64,000 nucleotides of DNA from Nitrospinae bacterium bin107 (GTDB lineage Bacteria; UBA8248), in assembly GCA_002238965.1 (NCBI GenBank), contig MPNJ01000002.1, forward strand, positions 129,001 to 193,000, in the 5' to 3' direction. Below are positions 42,992 to 52,979 of this stretch, in pieces (position 1 is the stretch's first letter; the number at the start of each line of letters is the position of its first letter). The notes below the pieces were generated by a model that did no database searches, was not told the DNA's origin, and worked only from the letters and a program-made list of their open reading frames with translations. The position numbers were made by a program, and so were the translations under genes.

Positions 42992-44158
42992 TTACACGAC
43001 ACCATCCGCGCGCAGGCGGGCGATTTCGTCCGCAGCGTAGCCGACCTCGGCGAGAATCGCTTCGGTGTGCTCGCCCAGAACCGGAGAAGGCTTTGATAAA
43101 TCAGGTGTTACGCCGCCGAAGGCGACCGGGGAAGCGGGCAGGAGGCCCGGCCCGGCAACGGGGTGGTCGACCTCCACGAAGGCCTCGGGGAAGCGCTCCT
43201 TGACCTGGGCGACGTCGTTGATGGCGCTGACCGTAACCCCTTGAGGAATAAGGAGTTCCTCCCATTCGGCGGTCGTCTTACCGGTGAGGACGTCTTCGAG
43301 AATTTCGCGCAGGGCGGCGTCGTTCGCCACGCGATCCTTATTTTCGCGGAAGCGGGGATCGTCTGCAAGCGCAGGTTTTTCAATGGCTTCGACGAATACG
43401 CGGTAGCGGTTCGTGTTCGAGATGGCCACGTATATGAGGCCGTCCCGGGTGCGGTAGCCCGAGAAGGGAGAGACCACCGGGTGGGAAAGTCCTTCCGGTT
43501 CAGGCACTTGGCCGGTGAAGGCGTGGCGCGACACGGGGTTTTCCATGATGTTGACGGTCGCGCCCATCATCGAGGCGTCCACGCGGGCGCCCTCGCCGGT
43601 GCGCTCCCTCTGGAGGAGCGCGGTGAGGATCCCGGAAAGCAAGTAAAGTCCGCTGGTTACGTCGACAATCGAGACGCCCACGCGCACGGGGTCCCCGCCC
43701 GCCGGCCCCGTCACGCTGATGAGGCCGCCCGCGGCTTGTAAGAGGCTGTCGAAGGCGGGGCGCTTGGCGTTTTTCCCGCTCTGGCCGAAGCCGGACACCG
43801 CGGCGTATACGAGCCGGGGATTATCCGCTTTCAGGGCCTCCCAGCCGACGCCCAGGCGGTCCATCACGCCCGGGAGGAGGTTTTCCACCAGAACGTCCGC
43901 CTCCCGGCAGAGTTTCTTGAATACCTCCACGCCTTCTGGTTTTTTGAGGTCCAGCGTGATGGAGCGCTTGCCGCGGTTCAGACTCATGAAATAGCTGCTC
44001 TCGCCGTTTTTATATGGACCGATGGCGCGGCTGTCCTCCCCGCCGGGGCGCTCCACCTTGATGACCTCGGCGCCATAGCCCGCAAGATATAGGGAAACGA
44101 TGGGACCGGCGTTGAACTGGCTGGCGTCGATGACCTTCAGGCCCTGGAGGAGTGGCAT
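42992..44158 (-). CDS. CaiB/BaiF-family (class III) CoA-transferase
   Basis: 388 aa. The N-terminus has LKVIDASQFNAGPIVSLYLA and GYGAEVIKVERPGGEDSR, then YFMSLNRGKRSITLDLKKPE, all class III CoA-transferase hallmarks. The catalytic Asp lies in the segment near KRPAFDSLLQAAGG. It moves CoA between carboxylic acids (formyl-, carnitine-, bile-acid-type). The DUF35 gene ends 18 bp upstream on the same strand, which suggests joint acyl-CoA metabolism. Confidence 0.92.
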   Translation of the reverse strand: MPLLQGLKVIDASQFNAGPIVSLYLAGYGAEVIKVERPGGEDSRAIGPYKNGESSYFMSLNRGKRSITLDLKKPEGVEVFKKLCREADVLVENLLPGVMDRLGVGWEALKADNPRLVYAAVSGFGQSGKNAKRPAFDSLLQAAGGLISVTGPAGGDPVRVGVSIVDVTSGLYLLSGILTALLQRERTGEGARVDASMMGATVNIMENPVSRHAFTGQVPEPEGLSHPVVSPFSGYRTRDGLIYVAISNTNRYRVFVEAIEKPALADDPRFRENKDRVANDAALREILEDVLTGKTTAEWEELLIPQGVTVSAINDVAQVKERFPEAFVEVDHPVAGPGLLPASPVAFGGVTPDLSKPSPVLGEHTEAILAEVGYAADEIARLRADGVV

Positions 44159-44176
44159 CGGGTGCGGGAGAGCTCT

Positions 44177-45121
44177 CTAGCGGCGTTTTCTGTTGGTTTT
44201 GGCGGCCGTTTTCTTCTGCGTGGTTTTTTTCGGGGCTGCTTTCCTGGACGCTGTTTTCTGAGGCGCCTTCGCCCGGGACGCCTTGCCTGCGGCGGCTTTC
44301 TTGGCCGTGGCGCTCCTGTTCGCAGGATTCACGGCCTGGGCGGAAGTACTCGTTTTCTTTTTCGCCGCCGTTTTCCGCGTCGCCGTTTTTTTCTTCGCGC
44401 TGACCGCTTTCCCCCGTGTACTCGGCGCTTTGCTCTTCGCCGAAGTGGTTTTCCTGGGGGTGGCAGTTGTTTTCTTCTTCACAACGGAGGCTTTTTTCCT
44501 GGCCGCCGTTCGCTTTTTCTGCGCCTGTGCTTTCTTAGGGGCTGCTTTCTTCTGCCGCGCCTGTTGTCTTTTCGCCTGTTTCTCATTTTCCGCGCGCGCC
44601 GCCTCAGCCGCCCGTTTCTCTTCTTCAGTTGGCGGGAAAACGGGTTTTTTGCGTCCCGTTATCAATCGAAAAGCATACCCCACCTGCGTTTCGCGCCATT
44701 CATTCTCTCCGAGATCCTGCAGCACAAGTTCCACCGGAGAGCCCGGAATCAGCATGTCCCGATAACCTTCCCATCCGATCAAATGGGAATTTATCTTTAT
44801 CCCCTCATTCAGGAGTATGACCGCAGAAGCATATTCCACATTGCCATCTACAGAAGAGTGCGTGATCGTGGCCGAAAGAAGCTTTCCCTTCCCGCTCAAA
44901 AACACCTCGCTTGTGCTGCGAGGACAGACGGGATTATCGCAAGTGGTTTTCGAGCCGGTCTTCGGGAAAAAATACTCCTCGCATTCCCTGCAGACGGACC
45001 CGATGAGCTTGGGCTTATGACGAGAATTCCTGGGAATCGTAAAAACATCGCGCATAAAAGGAACGACAACTTTATTTTTCTCAGGAACGAAAATCGAAAG
45101 CTCATTCTGGCGGGTGTTCAT
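44177..45121 (-). CDS. DUF35 zinc-ribbon/OB-fold protein fused to a histone-H1-like basic tail
   Basis: 314 aa. Residues ~1-150 form the acyl-CoA-associated DUF35 unit: rubredoxin-like zinc ribbon CRECEEYFFPKTGSKTTC plus NPVCP, then an OB-fold (GKGKLLSATITHSS to GSPVELVLQDLGE). Residues ~160-314 are almost only Lys, Ala, Thr, Arg and Ser (e.g. RTAARKKASVVKKKTTATPR), a low-complexity histone-H1/HU-tail-like domain. DUF35 proteins normally partner thiolase-like or aldolase enzymes. The basic tail would bind DNA, RNA or polyphosphate, an unusual pairing. Confidence 0.82.
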   Translation of the reverse strand: MNTRQNELSIFVPEKNKVVVPFMRDVFTIPRNSRHKPKLIGSVCRECEEYFFPKTGSKTTCDNPVCPRSTSEVFLSGKGKLLSATITHSSVDGNVEYASAVILLNEGIKINSHLIGWEGYRDMLIPGSPVELVLQDLGENEWRETQVGYAFRLITGRKKPVFPPTEEEKRAAEAARAENEKQAKRQQARQKKAAPKKAQAQKKRTAARKKASVVKKKTTATPRKTTSAKSKAPSTRGKAVSAKKKTATRKTAAKKKTSTSAQAVNPANRSATAKKAAAGKASRAKAPQKTASRKAAPKKTTQKKTAAKTNRKRR

Positions 45122-45404
45122 GTACTACCCTGCTTTTAAAGTTTCAAAGTACAAATCAAATTGAACGAAATGTAAACAGCTTGTTAAAAATCATAGGCAT
45201 GCCGGGATTTGTGCGCGAACACTACCAAGGGGTTCAACGAGTGTCAAGATGAATTCAAATCGGGGAAATCCCCCCATCCCCCTTTCGGGAGATTACCTCC
45301 ATCCATAGAATATTGACACTTAAGCCAACCTTGATATTAACGACTTGACCATTCAAAACCTGCAATCTTATAGTCGACAATCGTATTCATATAAGGGATG
45401 CGGC
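45122..45404. other. divergent intergenic region before selA
   Basis: Presumed promoters for the leftward DUF35 gene and the rightward sel operon. I looked for a selC tRNA here and did not find a convincing fold. Confidence 0.5.
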
Positions 45405-46847
45405 ATGACTTCTCCAGACGCTCGAAATCTTCAATCCAAGCTTCTTCGATTATTGCCTTCGGTGGATGAAATCGTTACGCGCCTTAAAGATGACGGTGTC
45501 AACGGCTCATCAGATACTGCCCTATCCGATGCCGTCAGAAAAGCAATCGGAACGAGAAGACAGCTCCTGCTTGAACAAATGAGCCAGGATTTCCCGAAAA
45601 CTACGGAAAACGCATCGCTGTCCGAGCAAACAATTCGCGATATCGTACTAGATGAAGCAAAACAAATCCTTTCCTCGAATAAACAACTCGGCTTGAAAAA
45701 AGTCATCAACGCCACAGGAATCGTCCTACACACAAATCTGGGTCGAGCACCCTTAAGTGAAGCCGCAAGAGCCGCCCTCAATAATATGGCACAAGGATAT
45801 TCAAATCTGGAATTCGATTTGCACCTTGGGAAGAGAGGTAAAAGAGGGTCCGATGTGGAATCTCTCCTTTGCCAACTTTCTGGTGCCGAGTCGGCATTAG
45901 TGGTCAACAATAACGCTGCGGCCGTTATGTTCGCGATTCACACGATGGCAAATGCCGCCGAAGTGATCGTTTCAAGAGGTGAGTTGGTTGAAATTGGCGG
46001 TTCATTCCGAATTCCAGATATCATGCGCCAAAGCGGCGCAAGATTAGTAGAAGTAGGGACAACGAACAAAACGAGGATTTCCGATTACCGCAACGCCATT
46101 ACCCAAGATACGGCATTGCTGCTGAAAGCCCATACAAGCAATTACAGGATTGTCGGATTCACGGAAGAAGCATCTCGCGATGAACTCTCTGAACTTAGCA
46201 AAGAAACTAGTATACCCACGCTGGAAGATCTCGGTAGCGGCTCACTTCTTCATGTTGACGGACTTCCGCATGAACCCACCGTCATAGAATCAATTCAAGC
46301 GGGAATCGATGTCGTTACCTTCTCCGGGGACAAGCTTCTCGGTGGCCCACAGGCAGGCATTGTAGTAGGAAAGGCGATATGGGTGGAGAAAATGAAAAAA
46401 CACCCGCTCATGCGCATTCTCAGGCTCGACAAGCTTACGCTCGCCGCCTTGGAGGCGACACTCAGGGTATATCTCGACCCGGATACCGCCTACACCCATA
46501 TCCCGACTCTTCAAATGTTGTCCACCAACCGAGAAAAACTGAAAAAACAGGCTGAACGTCTGATGAATCTGATGGGGAAACATACTTGTTCTTTGCTTGG
46601 CGCCAGGGTGGAAGAAACTTCGGGGATGGTAGGCGGCGGGGCGATGCCCCTGGCGAAACTCGATAGCTTCGCCGTTACATTATCGCCCAAAAACTCTTCC
46701 GCCAAATCCTTGGAAACCAAGTTGCGCCATGGTACTCCACCGGTAGTGGCGCGTATTCATGAGGATAAAGTAATTCTGGATCTGAGATGTATTCAAGAAG
46801 ATGAAATGTATCAGCTTGGCGTGATTCTCAACGAATTCACAAATTAG
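45405..46847 (+). CDS. selA: L-seryl-tRNA(Sec) selenium transferase
   Basis: 480 aa from the ATG at 45405 with AAGGGA upstream; an in-frame TTG 60 bp earlier lacks such a site. The PLP lysine is in FSGDKLLGGPQAGIVVG. Other SelA marks are NATGIVLHTNLGRAPLS, NNNAAAVM and VSRGELVEIGGSFRIPDIM. It converts Ser-tRNA(Sec) to Sec-tRNA(Sec) with selenophosphate. It leads a four-gene plus-strand unit ending at 50882. selD and selC are not in the window. Confidence 0.95.
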   Translation: MTSPDARNLQSKLLRLLPSVDEIVTRLKDDGVNGSSDTALSDAVRKAIGTRRQLLLEQMSQDFPKTTENASLSEQTIRDIVLDEAKQILSSNKQLGLKKVINATGIVLHTNLGRAPLSEAARAALNNMAQGYSNLEFDLHLGKRGKRGSDVESLLCQLSGAESALVVNNNAAAVMFAIHTMANAAEVIVSRGELVEIGGSFRIPDIMRQSGARLVEVGTTNKTRISDYRNAITQDTALLLKAHTSNYRIVGFTEEASRDELSELSKETSIPTLEDLGSGSLLHVDGLPHEPTVIESIQAGIDVVTFSGDKLLGGPQAGIVVGKAIWVEKMKKHPLMRILRLDKLTLAALEATLRVYLDPDTAYTHIPTLQMLSTNREKLKKQAERLMNLMGKHTCSLLGARVEETSGMVGGGAMPLAKLDSFAVTLSPKNSSAKSLETKLRHGTPPVVARIHEDKVILDLRCIQEDEMYQLGVILNEFTN

Positions 46848-46908
46848 TCGACAGCCTTGTCTATATTTTATTTCTCTCGTCAAAACGAAAACAGGGGGCA
46901 ATATTCCG

Positions 46909-47712
46909 ATGCCAACCGTTAATTCCGAAGGTGTTGCAATAGATTATGAATTCATTAATCCCCAGCATACCGATACGCCTGTATTCTTGATCACCGGGCT
47001 GGGTGGCATCCGCTCAGTATGGGCAAATCAAATCGAAGCATTTTCTGCTACGAGGCCTCTTATCCTTCATGACCACAGAGGAACGGGGAAAAGCGCTAAA
47101 CCAAGCGGAGTATACAGCGTTCTCAACATGGCGAAAGACATCACCGCCATCATGGATGACCTTGAAATAGAAAAAGCGCATCTCGTCGGCAGTTCAACGG
47201 GGGGCGCCATCATCCAGGTTATGTGTATTGACTATCCCGATCGTGTCAAAAGCGGGTCTATCGTTAGTTCCTGGCCCAGGAGCGACGCATATTTCACCCG
47301 CCAGTTCAGCGTACGCAAAGAAGTTTTACTCAATATGGGATGGGAAACTTACACGAGATTCTCCACATTCACCTTGCATAGCCCAAAGTTTTTCACCGAC
47401 AACTTTCAAGGAATTCAAATGCAGGAAAACCAATCGATCGCCAACGCGCCTCCAGCTGAGATAATGGCCGAGAGAATCGACTGCATCATTGCGCATGATC
47501 AGTTGGACCGTTTAGGCCAAATTACATGTCCGGTGCTGGTGGCCGTCGCAAGAGACGACGTAGTAACTCCACCGTACTATTCTCATCAATTGTGTGATGC
47601 CATCCCTGAGGCTGAATTGAAAATTTTTGATGAAGGTGGTCATTTCGTATATATCGAGAAACCGGTTGAATTCAATGAGGCCATCCTGGAATTCATCCAA
47701 CGTCATGACTAA
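46909..47712 (+). CDS. alpha/beta hydrolase
   Basis: 267 aa with AGGGGG upstream. The canonical core is visible: oxyanion region LITGLGGIRSVW, HDHRGTGKS, nucleophile elbow LVGSSTGGAIIQ, acid in VAVARDDVVTPP and His in DEGGHFVYIEKP. It resembles haloperoxidase/3-oxoadipate enol-lactonase-like hydrolases. Its place between selA and selB is unusual. No link to selenium chemistry can be shown from sequence. Confidence 0.9.
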   Translation: MPTVNSEGVAIDYEFINPQHTDTPVFLITGLGGIRSVWANQIEAFSATRPLILHDHRGTGKSAKPSGVYSVLNMAKDITAIMDDLEIEKAHLVGSSTGGAIIQVMCIDYPDRVKSGSIVSSWPRSDAYFTRQFSVRKEVLLNMGWETYTRFSTFTLHSPKFFTDNFQGIQMQENQSIANAPPAEIMAERIDCIIAHDQLDRLGQITCPVLVAVARDDVVTPPYYSHQLCDAIPEAELKIFDEGGHFVYIEKPVEFNEAILEFIQRHD

Positions 47713-47760
47713 TCGATTTTTCCATTACTCGCCTATCAACCACGAAGGCGATATCACCTT

Positions 47761-49671
47761 ATGAAGCATGTTGTCATCGGAACCGCCGGCCACATCGATC
47801 ATGGCAAAACCTCTCTCGTCAAGGCATTGACCGGCACAGATACCGACCGCCTCAAAGAGGAAAAAGAGCGCGGCATCACCATCGAACTCGGGTTCGCCGA
47901 GTTGATTCTCGATAACGTCTACGCAGGTATTGTGGACGTTCCTGGCCATGAGCGATTCGTAAAAAATATGCTGGCGGGAGTCGGCGGCATCGATTTGGTC
48001 ATGCTGATCGTTGCTGCCGATGAAGGCGTCATGCCGCAAACGAGGGAGCATTTGTCGATTTGCCGACTTCTCGGCGTAAAAACAGGGCTCATTGTTCTCA
48101 CCAAAACAGATCTGGTCGATCCAGAATGGGTCGAACTTGTCACGGACGACATACAGGACTTCGTAAAAGACACATTCCTGGAAGAAAAACCAATTGTGCC
48201 GGTTTCGGCTCACACCGGTGATGGTCTGGAAAATCTCAAAAAAATATTGAACGAAATCGCTGATCAAACACCCACAAAAAGCGAAACGGGTATCTTTCGA
48301 ATTCCGATTGACCGCGTCTTCACGATGAGGGGATTCGGGGTCGTGATAACGGGAACCCTGTTCAGTGGAAGTGTGGCAGTAGGAGAACAGGTTGAAGTTT
48401 ATCCCAAGGCCCTTCAGGCGCGCGTTCGTGGCTTGCAAGTTCATGGGGAGTCTGTAGGAAAATCAACTGCCGGCCTCAGAACTGCCGTAAATCTACAGGG
48501 TCTCGAACGCGCCGAGGTGTTCAGAGGAGACATTATCGGTCATCGTGGTGAACTGAAAACAACATATATGCTCGACGTGCATCTGGAACATCTGGCCGAC
48601 GCGCCCCGCCCGCTGAAAACCCGGAACCGCATTCGGTTCCATGCGGGTACAGCCGAAATCATGGGCAGGATATCTCTCATCGGACGAGATGCGCTTGAAC
48701 CGGGAGATAGCTCATTTGCACAAATTCGGTTGGAGGAGCCTATTGTGGTACTGCCCAGAGATCGATTCGTCATCCGGAGCTATTCGCCAATCATCACGAT
48801 AGGTGGTGGGGAAATCCTGGATATAATGCCTCGCAAGCATAGGCGATTGCGGAGTTCATCCCTGGAGCACCTGAAATCACTTCATCAAGGGGATGAGACG
48901 GAAAGACTGCTCATATTGCTCCGGGACTCACGGTTGAACGGAGTCGAACTTGCTGACCTCACAGGTCGTCTCACACTAAAGCCGAGCGACATCCAGAAAA
49001 CCATTCAGGAATTATCGTCCCAAAGAGAAGTGCAAATTATCGACCAAACCAATTTCTTCTCCATGACTACAGCGCATTTCAACACCGCCCAGAAAAATAT
49101 TCTCTCTTTTTTGTGTGAATATCATGCTGAGAACCCTCTTCGCACAGGGGCGCCCAGGGAAGAAGTTCGCGGCAAGGCGGGCGAAATCAATGAAAAAATC
49201 TTTGCCGCCGCACTCAAACACTTAAGCGAATCAAACGAAATCGTTGAAAATGGCGCCATATTAAGACTCGCCTCCCATTCAGTAGAAATTGATGAAAAAC
49301 TCGGAGAAGTGAAAACGAAACTGGAGTCGGTTTACAAGAATGCCCATTTTCAACCGCCATCCGTCGAAGACGCATTCTCACAAAGTGGCGGCAAAGGCAA
49401 TTCGAATCGTAATGCCCTGCAAATCCTCATCGACGAAGGTGCGTTACTGCGACTGAAGGACAACATTATCTACCATCGACACGCTTTGAGCGAAGCAGAA
49501 AACCTTCTTAGAGAGCATCTATCGCAAAACAACGAAATTACGGCTGCCGAATTCCGGGATCTCCTGGGCATAACCAGAAAACACGCCATACCTTTACTTG
49601 AATATTTTGATACTGCGCGGATTACACTGCGGGTGGAAGATAAAAGAGTGCTTCGACCAGACGCGAGATAA
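47761..49671 (+). CDS. selB: selenocysteine-specific elongation factor
   Basis: 636 aa, a normal SelB length. The GTPase domain starts [20 protein letters not shown] with switch regions [10 protein letters not shown] and VDVPGHERF, and TKTD as G4. Domains II/III follow ([20 protein letters not shown]). The C-terminal ~250 residues contain the four winged helices that bind SECIS RNA, e.g. [19 protein letters not shown] and [15 protein letters not shown]. It delivers Sec-tRNA(Sec) to UGA codons. Confidence 0.96.
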   Translation: MKHVVIGTAGHIDHGKTSLVKALTGTDTDRLKEEKERGITIELGFAELILDNVYAGIVDVPGHERFVKNMLAGVGGIDLVMLIVAADEGVMPQTREHLSICRLLGVKTGLIVLTKTDLVDPEWVELVTDDIQDFVKDTFLEEKPIVPVSAHTGDGLENLKKILNEIADQTPTKSETGIFRIPIDRVFTMRGFGVVITGTLFSGSVAVGEQVEVYPKALQARVRGLQVHGESVGKSTAGLRTAVNLQGLERAEVFRGDIIGHRGELKTTYMLDVHLEHLADAPRPLKTRNRIRFHAGTAEIMGRISLIGRDALEPGDSSFAQIRLEEPIVVLPRDRFVIRSYSPIITIGGGEILDIMPRKHRRLRSSSLEHLKSLHQGDETERLLILLRDSRLNGVELADLTGRLTLKPSDIQKTIQELSSQREVQIIDQTNFFSMTTAHFNTAQKNILSFLCEYHAENPLRTGAPREEVRGKAGEINEKIFAAALKHLSESNEIVENGAILRLASHSVEIDEKLGEVKTKLESVYKNAHFQPPSVEDAFSQSGGKGNSNRNALQILIDEGALLRLKDNIIYHRHALSEAENLLREHLSQNNEITAAEFRDLLGITRKHAIPLLEYFDTARITLRVEDKRVLRPDAR

Positions 49672-49694
49672 AATCCCTATATAAGGAATAAAAA

Positions 49695-50882
49695 ATGCCT
49701 CTCGATAATAATAAAATCCAACGCCTGCGGTCAGATGTCCCGGCCCTGAAAAATCAAATTTACGTAAATTGGGGTGGCGGAGGACCATCGTCGAAATCGA
49801 TTCTTCGTGAAATGGACAAGTTCACAAAACGCGATTTGGAACTCGGCTCGTTTCATCCGACAATCAGGCATGAAACCTCCAAGGCCCTAAAACGCACCCG
49901 AGAGAGCTGTGCGAAACTCATCGGCGCAGAAGCCTCCGAAATAGCCCTGACCAACAACACAACGGTCGGAATCAATTTAGCGGCAGCAGGACTAACTTGG
50001 AACCCAGGAGACGAGGTAATCGTCTCGGATTTGGAGCATCCGGGCGGCTACCTCCCCTGGTTGGTATGGCGGAAGAGAAATCCCATCAAGGTGAAACTAT
50101 TCAAAACCGGTCAAAATGATGACCAGCTTCTCCGAAACTTAGAAAAGGCTATCACGCCAAAAACAAGGGTGGTTTGCGTGAGTCATATTACGTGGCTCAA
50201 TGGCAGGAGACTTCCTCTTGAAGCAATCGGCGAAATTTGCGTCTCCGCAGGCGCCCTCCTCATCGTGGATGGCGCCCAGTCCGTAGGGCATATACCAGTC
50301 AAAATCAAAGACACCGGCGTAGATGTCTACACCATATCAGGCCAGAAATGGCTGATGGGTCCGGATGGCACGGGCGCCGTGTATATAAGGCGTGGAGCAG
50401 GCAAAAAGATTCAGCTTTCATCTGCAAGTTTTCGCTCAGCTCAAAAAAAGAGTTTAAAAACCCTGTCTTTCACCCCTGAGCCGAGCGCTATGCGCTATGA
50501 AGTCGGAACTCTCAATACACCCGGGTTCATTGGGTTCCGGACTGCGGTCGAACAATTCAAGAGAACAGGACCTATTTCAATCGAAAAAAGAATTCTGGCG
50601 CTGGCGAATCGCCTGCTGTCCCAGATACGTCCAATCAAGAATGTTGAAGTCATTACGCCTGAAGGAGAGGCTCAGTCTGGCCTGGTTTCTTTTCGGATTC
50701 ATGGCGTCGAATCTCAAAAAGTGGTGGACAGACTCTACAGGAAATACCAAATCATTCTCAGGGCGGTGATAACGGAGCCTCCCGCCGTGAGAGTATCCAT
50801 ACATTATTTGAACACGGAAGATGAAATGGATTCGATAGCAAATGCGATAGACGCGATCACGGCCGGCAGGAAAAAGGGATAA
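49695..50882 (+). CDS. class V aminotransferase (NifS/isopenicillin-epimerase-like)
   Basis: 395 aa, AAGGA seven bases before the ATG. The PLP lysine is in TISGQKWLMGPDGTGAV, with VDGAQSVGHIPV (cofactor Asp/Gln) and VSHITWLNGRRLPL. Position after selB suggests a selenocysteine lyase or cysteine desulfurase, but the loop that should carry the catalytic Cys reads IILRAVITEPPAVRVS with none. It is therefore more likely an epimerase/lyase-type relative, or one using another nucleophile. A hairpin terminator follows. Confidence 0.88.
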   Translation: MPLDNNKIQRLRSDVPALKNQIYVNWGGGGPSSKSILREMDKFTKRDLELGSFHPTIRHETSKALKRTRESCAKLIGAEASEIALTNNTTVGINLAAAGLTWNPGDEVIVSDLEHPGGYLPWLVWRKRNPIKVKLFKTGQNDDQLLRNLEKAITPKTRVVCVSHITWLNGRRLPLEAIGEICVSAGALLIVDGAQSVGHIPVKIKDTGVDVYTISGQKWLMGPDGTGAVYIRRGAGKKIQLSSASFRSAQKKSLKTLSFTPEPSAMRYEVGTLNTPGFIGFRTAVEQFKRTGPISIEKRILALANRLLSQIRPIKNVEVITPEGEAQSGLVSFRIHGVESQKVVDRLYRKYQIILRAVITEPPAVRVSIHYLNTEDEMDSIANAIDAITAGRKKG

Positions 50883-50905
50883 ACGGAAATTGCAATTCCT
50901 AACAA

Positions 50906-50938
50906 AATAGGCGGCGATGAGATTATCGCCGCCTATTA
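50906..50938. terminator. bidirectional hairpin terminator
   Basis: ATAGGCGGCGAT (50907-50918) pairs with ATCGCCGCCTAT (50925-50936) across a 6-nt loop, flanked by A-rich and T-containing sides. It separates the sel unit from the convergent cupredoxin-like gene. Confidence 0.7.
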
Positions 50939-50953
50939 GTGTTAGGCTCGTAA

Positions 50954-51694
50954 TTATTTTTTCAGCGTTACATTCACCGCCGTGGCGGCGCCACCCTTCA
51001 CCGACACCTTCATGGATTTCTTGCCCAATACCTCGTGCCAAATCTCAAGTGTGTAAGAGCCTGCGGGGACGTCTTTTATCTCGAATTTCCCCCCGCCGCC
51101 CGTGATGCTCACATATGGATTTTCCGCCACAACGATATACCCCCTCATCCAATCATGAACGTCACAAGTCACTTTCAGGATGCCGGGTTTCTTGAAGTAG
51201 CGGGTCGACATTCTCAGTTTTTTCTTGAACTTGGGCTGCGCGATATTGGCTACCGAATTTCCCGTCTTGCCAGGATGGGTATGAACGTTGTGGAGGATTT
51301 TGTCACTGTTCTTCATCAGCAGCTTCGACTTTTGCCTCATCACCACCACGCGGGGTAGGTAGACGCATCCTTTTTGGTCGACAGTCGCTTTTTTCTGGCT
51401 TTTCGACCACTTCTTGCCGGATTTTACGCCTTTCAAAGAGACGACGGCCCACACCACGCCGCCGTCCTTCACGACCAGGCTCTCATCCTTAATCGGTTTC
51501 TTGCCGCAAACCTTTTTATCTTTATTCACGGATAATGTTTTGGATTTCGGGGCCGCGCCGTCGAACTTGATTGCTCCGGTAATCGAACCTCCGCCGCTTA
51601 CTTTTCCTTCCTTATAAGCATTCGCCGATCCAGCAAAGGCGATGCTCAACATCACCGCAAACATCCAGCACAATTGAAAGTGTTTGGGAATCAT
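50954..51694 (-). CDS. secreted cupredoxin-like/carboxypeptidase-regulatory-domain protein
   Basis: 246 aa from the ATG at 51694 with AGGAG upstream. The signal peptide ends near AFAGSANA. The middle shows copper-type ligands in the order HNVHTHPGKTG (His) and VTCDVHDWMRGYIVV (Cys-His-Met), as in methylamine-utilisation/plastocyanin-like proteins. The C-terminal part (GGGGKFEIKDVPAGSYTLEI then WHE) is a carboxypeptidase-regulatory-like beta sandwich. A periplasmic electron-transfer or copper-handling role is likely. Confidence 0.85.
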   Translation of the reverse strand: MIPKHFQLCWMFAVMLSIAFAGSANAYKEGKVSGGGSITGAIKFDGAAPKSKTLSVNKDKKVCGKKPIKDESLVVKDGGVVWAVVSLKGVKSGKKWSKSQKKATVDQKGCVYLPRVVVMRQKSKLLMKNSDKILHNVHTHPGKTGNSVANIAQPKFKKKLRMSTRYFKKPGILKVTCDVHDWMRGYIVVAENPYVSITGGGGKFEIKDVPAGSYTLEIWHEVLGKKSMKVSVKGGAATAVNVTLKK

Positions 51695-52101
51695 ACCTAC
51701 TCCTCTCAAAGAATTTTTCTGATTGGCAGCTACTGTTTTCAAAAGCGTGCGCCGCAACCATTCGCACACGAAATATCTGTGATTTCAGATGCAAAACCTT
51801 TTAAAAATGACTTCTAATCAGATCGGAACCGCCAGGAACTCACACCTGATCCATTCAAGTAATGCACCTTTCACTTTTAGTCAACCCTCTTGGTGGCAGA
51901 CTTCGGAATTCACCTGAATTCATTACGCAAACAAGCTGAATACCGCCATGAAAGAAAGCGTAGGTCCCGCCGTCAGAAGAGGCAAATCCATCTCGCTAGC
52001 GCAAGCGACCCCACTGCCGTGATGTTTGCAACATGGCGGACTCTGGGGTATCTCTCTAAAGCCGACTTATGGCCGATATGATTGATTTTCGGGGGTAAAC
52101 A
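51695..52101. other. intergenic spacer before chdC
   Basis: No gene or repeat is recognised; presumably it holds divergent promoters. The end carries GGGGGTAA before the GTG of chdC. Confidence 0.4.
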
Positions 52102-52950
52102 GTGAATCCGAACTTAAAAGACGCCAAGATGCCCGAAACGCTCGATGGCTGGGCGATTCTGCACCATATCTTCAAGGTCGACTGGCCCGCCTGGAACCGG
52201 CTGGAGAGCGCCCGGCAGCACCGAATCCTGGATGAAGCGACGGAATTCTTCGCCTCCATCGCCCGTCCCGAATCCGGCGAGAGCGCCCTGTTCAGCCTGT
52301 TGGGCCACAAAGGCGATCTGCTGTTCCTGCATTTCAGGCCCACGCTCGGTGCCCTGAATGAGGTCGAACTGGGGCTGCGGCGGCTGGCGCTTGCGGAATA
52401 TATGGACGAGGCCACGTCCTACCTCTCGTTCCTGGAACTCGGCCTCTACGAAATGACCGTGAAACTCCACTCACAGTTCGTCGATGAGGGTCTCGAGCCG
52501 GGAAGCGACGAGTGGAAGTCGAAATGGTCCGAAGAGATGGACAACCAGCGAGAGCGCATGAAAGAGCGCCTCTACATGGACATCCCGAATACGAGATACC
52601 TGTGCTTCTACCCGATGAACAAGCGCAGGGGCGAGGAGAAGAACTGGTACGGCCTGCCCATCGAGGAGCGTCAGCAGATGATGCGCGAACACGGCTTCGT
52701 CGGCAGACGGTACGCCGGCCGCGTCCAGCAAATCATCACGGGCAGCATCGGCTTCGACGATTGGGAGTGGGGGGTGTATCTTTTCTCGCAAGACCCGCTC
52801 GTATTCAAGCGCCTCGTATACGAAATGCGCTTCGATGAGGCCAGCGTCTGGTATGGCGAGTTCGGCCCGTTCTACGCCGGTCTGCGCGTCATGCCGCATC
52901 ATCTGAAAAGCATTTTCCGGGGCAAGGTTCCCTCGCTCGAATCGCCGTAA
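52102..52950 (+). CDS. chdC: coproheme decarboxylase (chlorite dismutase family)
   Basis: 282 aa from a GTG. The catalytic Tyr is in CFYPMNKRRGEEKNWYGLP, and the heme-ligand His in QQMMREHGFVGRRYAG; QIITGSIGFDDWEWGVYLFS is the family's most conserved block. The protein makes heme b from coproheme in the coproporphyrin-dependent pathway. Its length and motifs fit the Firmicutes-type ChdC/HemQ rather than chlorite dismutase. An epimerase gene follows 29 bp later. Confidence 0.93.
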   Translation: MNPNLKDAKMPETLDGWAILHHIFKVDWPAWNRLESARQHRILDEATEFFASIARPESGESALFSLLGHKGDLLFLHFRPTLGALNEVELGLRRLALAEYMDEATSYLSFLELGLYEMTVKLHSQFVDEGLEPGSDEWKSKWSEEMDNQRERMKERLYMDIPNTRYLCFYPMNKRRGEEKNWYGLPIEERQQMMREHGFVGRRYAGRVQQIITGSIGFDDWEWGVYLFSQDPLVFKRLVYEMRFDEASVWYGEFGPFYAGLRVMPHHLKSIFRGKVPSLESP

Positions 52951-52979
52951 GGCGAACGATTTCAAAGAACAGGCCCTTT

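Noticed and set aside
45180-45404. selC (tRNA-Sec) upstream of selA
   Set aside because: A TTCAAAT word occurs near 45250 but no acceptor stem, long variable arm or T-arm can be folded around it.
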